From positions 1-7,368 of the forward strand of contig DASXAM010000112.1 of the NCBI GenBank assembly GCA_036404275.1: DNA of 7,368 nucleotides. Reading direction: 5' to 3'. Made by a program: the position numbers and the translations under genes. The stretch comes from AP-15 sp036404275 (lineage in GTDB: Bacteria; Pseudomonadota; Alphaproteobacteria; ATCC43930; CGMCC-115725). The notes beneath the pieces were generated by a model. The model had not been told where the DNA came from, searched no databases, and saw only the letters and a list, made by a program, of their open reading frames with translations. The first letter of the stretch is position 1; every line of letters starts with the position of its first letter. Shown in pieces: positions 1 to 5,760 of this stretch.

Positions 1-436
1 CATGCGGCAGATGAAGGACCGCGCGATCGTCTGCAACATCGGCCATTTCGACAGCGAGATCCAAATCGACGCGCTCAGGAACTATCCCTGGGAAGAGGTC
101 AAGCCGCAGGTCGACGAGGTCGTCTTCCCGGACGGCCGACGTCTGATCGTCCTGGCCAAGGGCCGGCTCGTCAATCTCGGCTGCGCCACCGGCCATCCGA
201 GCTTTGTCATGAGCGCGTCCTTCACCAACCAGGTGCTGGCCCAGATCGAGCTTTGGACCAATCCCGGCAAGTACGAGAACAAGGTCTATGTGCTGCCGAA
301 GCACCTGGACGAAAAGGTCGCGGCCCTCCACCTCGACAAGCTTAGCGTCAAATTGACCAAGCTCACCCCGGCCCAGCAAAGCTATCTCGGCCTCGCCGCC
401 GGCGGCCCGTTCAAACCCGAGCACTACCGCTATTGA
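1..436 (+). CDS. ahcY: S-adenosylhomocysteine hydrolase (adenosylhomocysteinase), C-terminal part; 5' end outside window
   Basis: The cytosolic NAD-dependent enzyme AhcY splits S-adenosylhomocysteine into adenosine and homocysteine, removing the product inhibitor of SAM-dependent methyltransferases. Only the last 144 codons are visible. The reading frame starts at base 2, and the Met there is internal, because the matching family segment (MRQMKDRAIVCNIGHFD) sits well inside full-length AhcY of about 430-470 residues. Family blocks seen in order are the CNIGHFDSEI segment of the NAD-binding domain, GHPSFVMS followed by FTNQVLAQIELW, a VYVLPKHLDEKVA block, and the terminal KPEHYRY. In characterised homologues the Lys and Tyr of that last motif contact NAD of the neighbouring subunit. 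The gene ends normally at TGA 434-436. Its last 51 bases recur at 1354-1404 beyond a toxin-antitoxin module, so this terminus may have been supplied by an inserted element. The family call is essentially certain. Confidence 0.96.
   Translation, partial: MRQMKDRAIVCNIGHFDSEIQIDALRNYPWEEVKPQVDEVVFPDGRRLIVLAKGRLVNLGCATGHPSFVMSASFTNQVLAQIELWTNPGKYENKVYVLPKHLDEKVAALHLDKLSVKLTKLTPAQQSYLGLAAGGPFKPEHYRY
386..436 (+). repeat. Proximal copy of the ahcY-tail direct repeat (left junction of the vapBC segment)
   Basis: These last 17 codons of ahcY, including the stop, match 1354-1404 at 48 of 51 positions without gaps. In the ahcY frame two of the three differences are synonymous (Lys AAA/AAG, Arg CGC/CGA) and one changes Ala (GCC) to Gly (GGC). 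Allowing a one-base gap extends the match left by a shared AAAGCT, giving 378-436 against 1347-1404. The copies start 968 bases apart and enclose vapBC. The position, exactly at a gene's 3' end with the gene kept intact, resembles attL/attR pairs of elements that integrate into gene termini. No integrase is present, so the mechanism is inferred. Confidence 0.9.
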
Positions 437-616
437 CGCCCTGTTAAGCGTGCCGTGCCAATTGGATCGAATGACGCGCGGATGACGCAGTCGGGATAAC
501 CTGCGGCTGTCAAGCCCGTGGCGGGGGCGCGCGTGCCGCAGCCCGTCACATTTCCGGGTGCCCGGCGTATGGCTTCGGTGTGAGTCGCCGCTGCTGTCTT
601 GCGGGTGTTATGGGCA

Positions 617-635
617 CCGTGTACGTGTGTACCGG
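617..635. promoter_or_regulatory. Imperfect inverted repeat upstream of vapB, candidate VapBC operator
   Basis: The sequence reads CCG-T-GTAC-GTGT-GTAC-CGG: two 7-base arms (CCG+GTAC and GTAC+CGG) around a 4-base centre, with one unpaired T in the left arm. It ends 21 bases before the vapB GTG start. Type II toxin-antitoxin operons are usually repressed by the antitoxin or TA complex binding palindromes over their promoter, so position and symmetry suggest an operator. I see no convincing -35/-10 pair close by; TGTTAT at 606-611 is only a weak -10. GTAC is itself self-complementary, which inflates the apparent symmetry. Confidence 0.3.
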
Positions 636-656
636 AAGCGCCGCAGGAAGAATTCC

Positions 657-914
657 GTGAAGGACCAGGTTCACATCCGCAATGCCGAAGCCGCGCAGCT
701 GGCACGCGCGCTGGCGCGCCAGACCGGGCGGACGATCAGCGAAATCGTGCTCGACGCCCTGCGGCAATACCGGCCAAGCCGTCGTGAGGCGACGCCGCGA
801 AAGCGGGTCGAAGCTTGGCGGCGGCTGCTCCGCAAAGACCGTGAGGCCGGGCTGAGGCAGCCGGAAATGCCGGTCGAAGCCTTTTATGACGACGCGACGG
901 GGCTCCCGGTGTGA
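657..914 (+). CDS. vapB: VapB-type antitoxin (Rv0623/PSK transcription-factor family), type II toxin-antitoxin
   Basis: This 85-residue protein is predicted to bind and neutralise the VapC nuclease encoded directly downstream and to autoregulate the operon. The N-terminal part (residues 3-40: DQVHIRNAEAAQLARALA, then TGRTISEIVLDALRQY) has the beta-strand/two-helix pattern of Rv0623-type antitoxins that dimerise and bind DNA. Residues 41-70 are a basic, helical linker. The C-terminus, YDDATGLPV, matches the usual 'YD..GLP' end that inserts into the VapC active site. I chose GTG 657 because AGGAAG (645-650) lies six bases upstream and it gives a family-typical length. The frame stays open back to ATG 558, but those 33 extra residues are Arg/Cys-rich and unlike the family. 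The TGA stop overlaps the vapC start as GTGA (911-914), indicating translational coupling. Confidence 0.87.
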   Translation: MKDQVHIRNAEAAQLARALARQTGRTISEIVLDALRQYRPSRREATPRKRVEAWRRLLRKDREAGLRQPEMPVEAFYDDATGLPV

Positions 915-1318
915 TCGTGCTCGACAGCTCGGTGCTGGTCGGGATTATCAAGGGCGAGGCCGACGCCGAAAGACTGCTTGATCTTTTGGCCAGCGAAGAA
1001 TGCACAATCGGCGCACCGACCTTGGTCGAGACGCGCGCCTGGTGTTCGGTCAATCTGGCCGTGCGCGCTTCGGGGTGGCTCGAGGATTTCATCCAATCCG
1101 GGCCCGGGACGGTCCTGCCGTTCAGTCGCGGCATGGCAGATGCGGCTTCCGCGGCATTTACCCGCTTTGGCCGAGGAAGCGGACATCCGGCAAGGCTCAA
1201 TTTCGGCGACTGCCTGGCTTATGCCGTTTCGGCCGTCCTGCGGGCGCCGCTGCTCTTCAAGGGCGGCGATTTCGGGTTGACGGATGTGATGACGCATCCG
1301 GCATCGATCCGCCTGTGA
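911..1318 (+). CDS. vapC: VapC-type PIN-domain ribonuclease toxin
   Basis: VapC toxins are Mg2+-dependent endoribonucleases that cut tRNA or rRNA and arrest growth when VapB is degraded. The whole 135-residue protein is one PIN domain of standard length. The acidic residues expected to hold the metal are visible: Asp5 in MIVLDSS, Glu40 in PTLVET, Asp100 in NFGDCLAYA, and Asp120 in LLFKGGDFGLTDV. All are in the right order and spacing, so the nuclease looks intact. The GTG start at 911 overlaps vapB by four bases, so the pair is co-translated. The closest subgroup by motif is the VapC partnered with Rv0623-type antitoxins, common in mycobacteria and alphaproteobacteria. Its target RNA cannot be read from sequence. 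The operon lies alone between two copies of the ahcY 3' end, which suggests it was acquired as a unit. Confidence 0.94.
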   Translation: MIVLDSSVLVGIIKGEADAERLLDLLASEECTIGAPTLVETRAWCSVNLAVRASGWLEDFIQSGPGTVLPFSRGMADAASAAFTRFGRGSGHPARLNFGDCLAYAVSAVLRAPLLFKGGDFGLTDVMTHPASIRL

Positions 1319-1353
1319 ACCGCAGCGAACGCTCGCACGTCGCGGGAAAGCTG

Positions 1354-1404
1354 CTCGGCCTCGGCGCCGGCGGCCCGTTCAAGCCCGAGCACTACCGATA
1401 TTGA
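1354..1404 (+). repeat. Distal copy of the ahcY-tail direct repeat (orphan ahcY 3' end, right junction)
   Basis: This stretch still reads LGLGAGGPFKPEHYRY-stop in the ahcY sense, but nothing upstream of it in that frame resembles AhcY. Homology starts abruptly 28-35 bases after the vapC stop. The AAAGCT at 1347-1352 matches 378-383 only if one base is missing here, which would be a frameshift and fits an untranslated remnant. The last 26 bases (1379-1404) also encode, antisense, the end of the isonitrile-hydratase-like gene. If an element integrated at the ahcY end, this would be the displaced original terminus; a short tandem or recombinational duplication is the alternative. Confidence 0.9.
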
Positions 1405-2086
1405 GGAGGGCGGCGGCGCGGGCAGCGCGCTCGGCCCGGTCGCGCTGGCGCGCTTCGCTGCGGGCGCGCACTGCGGCGAGGACCGCAGGGTCGGCGGTTT
1501 CGGGCGAGCCTGCGGAAAACGGCGGGTCGGGGTCGTATTCGATCGCCAGCTGGATCGCCTCGGCCGCGGGTCGGCCGGCGATCGTGGCGGCGACGCTGAG
1601 CGCTACGTCGATGCCAGCGGTCACACCCCCGCCGGTGACCAGATTGCCGTCGGCGACTACCCGCGCCGCGACCGGCTCGGCGCCGAACTGGCGCAACAGG
1701 TCGCGCGACATCCAATGCGTCGTCGCGCGGCGACCGTGCAGCAGCCCGGCCGCGCCGAGGACGAGCGACCCGGTGCACACGCCGACGACCCACCGCGCCT
1801 CGGCCGCAGTCCGGCGCAAAAACTCCAGCACTTCGGCGTCTTCGAGCAGCGGGTTGATCCCGCCGCCGCCGGGCATCAGCACGAGATCGAGCGGCGGGCA
1901 GCTCGAAAATGTCGCCATCGGCAGCACGGTCAGCCCATGCTCGGTGCGCACCGGCTCCAGGTTCTTCCAGAGCAGCAGCGTTTCGGCGCCGGGCAGCCGG
2001 GACAGCACCTCGTAGGGGCCGGTCAGGTCGAGCTGCGTCATGTTCGGGAACACCAGCATCCCGCAGCGCAGGCGCGTCTCGCTCAT
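1379..2086 (-). CDS. DJ-1/PfpI-family protein, probable isonitrile (cyclohexyl-isocyanide) hydratase
   Basis: Isonitrile hydratases of the DJ-1/PfpI superfamily hydrate R-NC to N-substituted formamides in the cytosol. The 235-residue protein matches their length, about 230. It carries FPNMTQLDLTGPYEVLSRLPG near the N-terminus, MPGGGGINPL at 71-80, the nucleophile elbow VGVCTGSLVLGAAGLL at 101-116, ATTHW at 121-125, and QLAIEYDPDPPF at 179-190. Cys104, Thr105 and Asp20 align, with a constant +3 offset, with Cys101, Thr102 and Asp17 known to be catalytic in the Pseudomonas enzyme. There is no C-terminal AraC-type HTH, so it is not a GlxA/FtrA regulator. ATG 2086 is chosen because GGTGAGGAG sits seven bases upstream; the GTG at 2101 lies inside that ribosome-binding site. 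Residues 228-235 and the stop are encoded by the reverse of the duplicated ahcY tail. The physiological substrate is inferred from family only. Confidence 0.85.
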   Translation of the reverse strand: MSETRLRCGMLVFPNMTQLDLTGPYEVLSRLPGAETLLLWKNLEPVRTEHGLTVLPMATFSSCPPLDLVLMPGGGGINPLLEDAEVLEFLRRTAAEARWVVGVCTGSLVLGAAGLLHGRRATTHWMSRDLLRQFGAEPVAARVVADGNLVTGGGVTAGIDVALSVAATIAGRPAAEAIQLAIEYDPDPPFSAGSPETADPAVLAAVRARSEARQRDRAERAARAAALLNIGSARA

Positions 2087-2461
2087 CGCCCTTCTCCTCA
2101 CCCGTTCTGATCGATGGGGCCGCGCGTCTGTTTACCGATAGGGCGCCGCCGGAGCAAACGCCGACACGATGCCACGGCCGCGCGCTTGACGTGCTGCTGG
2201 CGGCTGAGCTTGCGCGGTTATGCCGGCCGATCCGATCGACGCCTGTTGCAGCCGGCAAAAACGGCTATAGTCGGCCGCGAGCCCGCGATGGCGCGAGGAG
2301 TGCCGAGGTCTTGGCGAATACGGCGGATTTGTCGCGGCTTTGCGGCAAAAATCTGCGTATAACCCACCCCTTGGCGGCGCGAGCGGGATTTGCCGGCAGC
2401 GCCGATGATCCAGGCCGGCGTATACGGCGTTAGCACACACAAACCGATTCGACGCTCATTG
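2087..2461. other. 375-base divergent intergenic region between the hydratase-like gene and kup; no gene supported
   Basis: Open frames here (for example 2114-2362) have Arg-rich, low-quality composition and no recognisable family, so I call none. The left part must hold the hydratase promoter; the best minus-strand pair is TTGCTC (2157-2152), 17 bases, TAAACA (2134-2129), which is poor. The right part must hold the kup promoter: TATAGT at 2266-2271 and TATAAC at 2358-2363 are the most A/T-rich hexamers. An imperfect hairpin, GATTTGTCGC (2326-2335) against GCGGCAAAAATC (from 2342), precedes TATAAC. I recognise no riboswitch or sRNA. Confidence 0.5.
2246..2271 (+). promoter_or_regulatory. Candidate promoter upstream of kup
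   Basis: TTGCAG (2246-2251) and TATAGT (2266-2271) each resemble sigma-70 hexamers (four and five of six bases), but the 14-base spacer is shorter than the usual 16-18. Transcription from here would give a kup leader of roughly 185 bases. The alternative TATAAC at 2358-2363 would give about 90 bases but lacks a well-spaced -35. Neither is strong evidence. Confidence 0.22.
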
Positions 2462-4345
2462 ATGCCGGACACCGTCGTCGCCCAGCCACAAGCCCACGCC
2501 AAGATCGGCCAAAGCCTGGCGGTCACAGCGTTGGGGGTCGTCTATGGCGATATCGGCACCTCGCCGCTCTACGCGTTGCGGCAGTGCTTCGCCAATGCGG
2601 GCGTCGTCGACAAGCCGCATGTCTTCGGCATCCTGTCGCTGATCGCCTGGACCCTCACGATCGTCGTCACCGTCAAGTACGTCCTGGTGCTGATGCGCGC
2701 CGACAACCGTGGCGAAGGCGGCATCATGGCGTTGACGGTCCTGGCATTGCGCGCCGCCGGCGCCCGCCGGGTTCGCTGGGCGTTGTGGGCGGGGCTGTTC
2801 GGTCTGGCGCTGTTTTTTGGCGACGGTGTACTGACGCCGTCGATCTCGGTGTTGAGCGCTGTCGAGGGGCTGAAGGTCGCCACCCCGGCGCTCGAGCCCT
2901 ATGTGATCCCGCTGACCTTGCTGCTGCTAATCGTGCTGTTTGTCGTCCAGCGCCACGGGACCGGCCATGTCGGCGGCTTTTTCGGCCCGATCATGGCCTT
3001 GTGGTTCGTGATTATCGGGATCCTCGGCCTGGTCGGCATCGCCCATCATCAATCGATCCTCAAGGCGCTCGACCCGTATTACGCCGTTACGCTTTTGCTG
3101 CACCACCCCGGGCAAGGCTTCATCCTGCTCGGCTCGGTGGTGCTGGCGGTGACCGGGGCGGAAGCGCTCTATGCCGATATGGGGCATTTCGGCCCGGGCC
3201 CGATCCGGCGCGCCTGGATGCGTCTCGTTTTCCCGGCATTGCTGCTCAACTATTTCGGCCAGGGTGCGCTGCTCCTGGCGCAGCCCGCCGCTATCGAGAA
3301 CCCGTTCTTCCATTTGGCGCCCGACTGGGCGCTTTATCCGCTCGTGGCGCTCGCCTCGACCGCGACGGTGATTGCCTCGCAGGCGGTGATCTCCGGCGCC
3401 TTTTCGCTGACCCGGCAGGCGGTGCAGCTCGGCTATCTGCCGCGCATCCAGGTGCGCCACACTTCCGAGCAGGAAATCGGCCAGGTCTATGTGCCGGCGA
3501 TGAACGGCTTGCTGCTGGTCGCGGTGGTGGCGACCGTGCTCGGTTTCCGCTCCTCGGATGCGCTGGGCGGCGCCTACGGCATCGCCGTCACCGGCACGAT
3601 GACGGTCGATACCATCCTGGCCTTCACCTATTTCAGCCTCGGCGCGCGCTGGCCCTTGTGGCAGCTCATTCCGTTGTTCGGGCTGTTTCTCTTTGTCGAT
3701 CTGTCGTTTTTTGGCGCCAATCTCCTAAAGATCATCGAAGGCGGCTGGTTTCCGCTGGTCATTGCCGCAACCGCCTTTGCGATGATGGTGACGTGGCTCT
3801 GGGGCCGGCGGCGGCTCGCGGTCCGGCGGGCAAGCGGCGCGCTGCCGCTCGCAACCCTGATCGAGACGCTCAAGCCCGACCACCCGGCGCGCGTTCCCGG
3901 CACAGCGATCTACATGACCTCACGGGTCGACAACGTGCCCGCCGCCCTGCTGCACAACATGAAGCACAACAAAATCCTGCACGAGCGCAACGTGCTGATG
4001 ACCGTCCGCACCGAGGACGTGCCGCGGCTGCCGGAGGGCGAGCGGCTGCAGATCGACCATCTCGGACAGAATTTTCATACCGTGACGATCCATTACGGTT
4101 TTCTCGAAGAGCCGGATATCCCGCGGGCATTGGCGCTATGCCGGGTCGGCGGCTTTCGCTTCAACCTGATGGAGACTTCGTTTTTTGTCGGCCGCGAGAA
4201 GATCGTTGCCAAGCGCCCGTCCGGCCTGATGCTACCGTTCAAAAAGCTGTTCATCCTGTTGTCGAACGTCGCCCTCGACGCGACCGAATTCTTCCGCATC
4301 CCGGTCAACCGCATCGTCGAGCTGGGCGGCCAGGTCGAGCTTTAG
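2462..4345 (+). CDS. kup: Kup-type low-affinity potassium uptake protein (K+/H+ symporter)
   Basis: This inner-membrane symporter of the KUP/HAK/KT family imports K+ with protons. The 627-residue length fits the family. Residues 18-450 contain about twelve hydrophobic segments. Hallmark motifs are GVVYGDIGTSPLYALR (25-40), whose Asp30 corresponds to the conserved coupling Asp; LMRADNRGEGGIMAL (77-91); LFFGDGVLTPSISVLSAVEG (117-136); TGAEALYADMGHFG (231-244); and ASQAVISGAFSLTRQAVQLG (305-324). Residues from about 450 on form the cytoplasmic C-terminal domain, ending FFRIPVNRIVELGGQVEL. I chose ATG 2462, which leaves 17 residues before the first helix, as is typical. In-frame TTG 2390 and ATG 2405 would add 24 or 19 residues with no family support. 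None of the three has a clear Shine-Dalgarno, which is odd beside the strong sites of neighbouring genes. The gene is monocistronic here and converges on the FAD oxidase gene, with 8 bases between stops. Confidence 0.96.
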   Translation: MPDTVVAQPQAHAKIGQSLAVTALGVVYGDIGTSPLYALRQCFANAGVVDKPHVFGILSLIAWTLTIVVTVKYVLVLMRADNRGEGGIMALTVLALRAAGARRVRWALWAGLFGLALFFGDGVLTPSISVLSAVEGLKVATPALEPYVIPLTLLLLIVLFVVQRHGTGHVGGFFGPIMALWFVIIGILGLVGIAHHQSILKALDPYYAVTLLLHHPGQGFILLGSVVLAVTGAEALYADMGHFGPGPIRRAWMRLVFPALLLNYFGQGALLLAQPAAIENPFFHLAPDWALYPLVALASTATVIASQAVISGAFSLTRQAVQLGYLPRIQVRHTSEQEIGQVYVPAMNGLLLVAVVATVLGFRSSDALGGAYGIAVTGTMTVDTILAFTYFSLGARWPLWQLIPLFGLFLFVDLSFFGANLLKIIEGGWFPLVIAATAFAMMVTWLWGRRRLAVRRASGALPLATLIETLKPDHPARVPGTAIYMTSRVDNVPAALLHNMKHNKILHERNVLMTVRTEDVPRLPEGERLQIDHLGQNFHTVTIHYGFLEEPDIPRALALCRVGGFRFNLMETSFFVGREKIVAKRPSGLMLPFKKLFILLSNVALDATEFFRIPVNRIVELGGQVEL

Positions 4346-4365
4346 CTCGTCGCCTAAGAGACGAG
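4336..4365. terminator. Overlapping hairpins at the kup / FAD-oxidase convergence, possible bidirectional terminator
   Basis: Two mutually exclusive stems share the CTCG at 4346-4349. The first is CGAGC-TTTA-GCTCG (4336-4349), a perfect 5-bp stem with the kup TAG partly in its loop. The second is CTCGTC (4346-4351) pairing GACGAG (4360-4365) across an 8-base loop that includes the oxidase stop codon. Neither is followed by a T-run on either strand, so intrinsic termination is doubtful. The position between convergent stops 8 bases apart is the main support. Confidence 0.28.
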
Positions 4366-5667
4366 ACGGTCGAGGCGGTCGCGCAGCCGGTACCAGGAGC
4401 CGATTGCGGGGAGGAACCAGGGATTGCCCGAATAAAGCGGGTGGTCGGGGAAATCGGGGGCATCAAAGGCGCAGCGATCGTTCGAGGTGCGGGCGATCTT
4501 CCGCGCAGTCTGCCAGCCGAGATAGGTCATCATCGCGATGCCGCTGCCGTTGCAGCCGAGGCAATAGTGGAGGCCGTCGCTCTCGCCCATATGCGGCAGG
4601 GCGTCGAGCGTGAAGGCGGTGTTGCCGGTCCAGGCGTGGGTCAGCTTGACGCCGTGCAATTGCGGAAAGCGCGCGGTCATATAGCGATAGAGGACCGGCG
4701 CGCTCGTCGCCGGGCCGACCTGGGTGAAACGGGCGCGGCCGCCAAAGACCATGCGCTTGCCGTCGGGCGACATCCGGTAATAGCAGAGAACGCGGCGAGT
4801 ATCGGAGAGGGTGCGGCCCTTCGGGATCAGCGAGCGGGCTAGGTCCTCCGGCAACTCCTCGGTGGCGACGATGTGGCTCGCGATCGGCACGATGCGCCGC
4901 TTCAGGGCCGGGGTCAGGTCGCCGGTATAGCCGTTGGTGGCGATCACCACCTCGTCCGCCGACAAAGCCCCGCGCGCGGTCTCGACCCGCCAGCCGCCGC
5001 TCGCACCGCTAATGCGGCCGACCGCGGTCTTGGCGCAGACTGTGATATTGCGGCGGCGGCAGGCATCGAGCAGACCCTTGTAATAAAGCGCAGGGTGCAA
5101 TTTGCCCGAGCGCTCGACCACCATGCCGCCATGGTAGTAATCGCTGGCGATCTCCTCGCGCTGCCGCTCGGACGGCACCATGTAGGCGCCCGATTGCGCC
5201 GCATCGTTGAGCAGCGTCAGACGGCGGCTTTGCTGCGCGTAGTGCTGTTTGGTCCAGGCGCCGACAAAGCGCCCGCGCTTTTCCCAGAAGCATTCGATCC
5301 GTTCCTCGGCGATCAGCCGATCGACCAGAGCAAACGCGTCAGCCGCATCCGACAGCAGCCGTTCGACGCGCTCGGGCGCCACCTCGGCCGAGCGCCCGGT
5401 AAAGCCTTTGCCGATATTGACGCCGCCGCTGACCGCACCGCCATTCCTCGTGCTGGCACCAAAGCCGAGCTCGGCCGCTTCGAGCACCACCGGGTCGAGC
5501 CCGTGCCGCGCCAGCTCGAGCGCCGCCGACAGCCCGGCATAGCCGCCGCCGACGATCGCCACCGCCGCATGCCCCGGCACATCCGCAACCTCGGCTGCAA
5601 CCGGCCGGTACGCCTCCCACCAATAGGGCTCGGGCTTGAAATCGCGATGCAGAATGTCCGGGTTCAA
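4354..5667 (-). CDS. FAD-dependent oxidoreductase of the DAO family (PuuB/OrdL, gamma-glutamylputrescine-oxidase-like)
   Basis: The 437-residue cytosolic flavoprotein is the usual size for PuuB/OrdL-type oxidases, which oxidise secondary or primary amines of amino-acid or polyamine derivatives, transferring electrons to O2. Motifs include PYWWEAYRP near the N-terminus (14-22). The Rossmann dinucleotide fold is AIVGGGYAGLSAALELARHG (37-56), with GxGxxG at 40-45 and the ribose-binding Glu63 in VVLEA. GFGASTRNGG (68-77) is typical of the FAD site. The C-terminal FAD loop is GCNGSGIAMMTYLG (371-384). The start is TTG 5667, supported by GAGGTGAG (5681-5674 on the minus strand) eight bases upstream; no in-frame ATG is nearby. 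It stands alone, without puu or transporter neighbours, so the substrate is unknown. It is divergent from the thaumatin-like gene, sharing a 93-base promoter region with a palindrome. The family is sure; the exact enzyme is not. Confidence 0.9.
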   Translation of the reverse strand: MNPDILHRDFKPEPYWWEAYRPVAAEVADVPGHAAVAIVGGGYAGLSAALELARHGLDPVVLEAAELGFGASTRNGGAVSGGVNIGKGFTGRSAEVAPERVERLLSDAADAFALVDRLIAEERIECFWEKRGRFVGAWTKQHYAQQSRRLTLLNDAAQSGAYMVPSERQREEIASDYYHGGMVVERSGKLHPALYYKGLLDACRRRNITVCAKTAVGRISGASGGWRVETARGALSADEVVIATNGYTGDLTPALKRRIVPIASHIVATEELPEDLARSLIPKGRTLSDTRRVLCYYRMSPDGKRMVFGGRARFTQVGPATSAPVLYRYMTARFPQLHGVKLTHAWTGNTAFTLDALPHMGESDGLHYCLGCNGSGIAMMTYLGWQTARKIARTSNDRCAFDAPDFPDHPLYSGNPWFLPAIGSWYRLRDRLDRLVS

Positions 5668-5694
5668 ATCGGTCTCACCTCGATCAGAAAAGAA

Positions 5695-5706
5695 TACGAT
5701 ATCGTA
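5695..5706. promoter_or_regulatory. Perfect 12-bp palindrome in the divergent promoter region, candidate operator
   Basis: TACGATATCGTA is a perfect inverted repeat in an A/T-rich patch, itself followed by a T6 run at 5711-5716, inside otherwise GC-rich DNA. It lies 28 bases before the oxidase start and 55 bases before the thaumatin-like start, a suitable place for a regulator acting on both. I cannot name the regulator family, and no regulator gene is encoded in the window. TACGAT (5695-5700) could double as a -10 hexamer on either strand, since the site is symmetric. Confidence 0.4.
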
Positions 5707-5760
5707 ACAATTTTTTGCGCAGCCTCTGCCGGTCTACCTCCTTTTTGGATCGAGAGGATC

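Noticed and set aside
471..488. ATGACGC repeated with an 11-base period (471-477, 482-488), and ATGACGCA again at 1289-1296.
   Set aside because: Seven to eight bases is too short to be meaningful, and the third copy is inside vapC coding sequence.
501..541. Nested inverted repeats after ahcY (CTGCGGC / GCCGCAG, with CCCG-TGG-CGGG inside), considered as the ahcY terminator.
   Set aside because: The outer arms are separated by 27 bases, there is no T-run after the stem, and such stems are expected by chance at this GC content.
558..656. Extending VapB upstream to ATG 558.
   Set aside because: The added 33 residues are Cys/Arg-rich and unlike the antitoxin family, and they would cover the likely operator. 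GTG 657 has AGGAAG at correct spacing.
1000..1404. A 134-codon plus-strand frame ending in the ahcY tail, considered as an ahcY-tail fusion gene.
   Set aside because: Upstream of the tail it is only the +2 shadow frame of vapC and has no ribosome-binding site. The tail is a non-coding remnant.
2288..2362. A 24-codon open frame starting 17 bases after TATAGT, considered as a leader peptide for kup.
   Set aside because: There is no Shine-Dalgarno, the composition is Arg-rich, and the stop overlaps a possible -10 element. Nothing supports translation.
2584..4842. A 752-codon plus-strand open frame overlapping kup in another frame.
   Set aside because: It is Arg/Ala/Gly-rich, lacks domains, and runs across the kup coding sequence and into the antisense of the oxidase gene. 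It is a product of high GC content.
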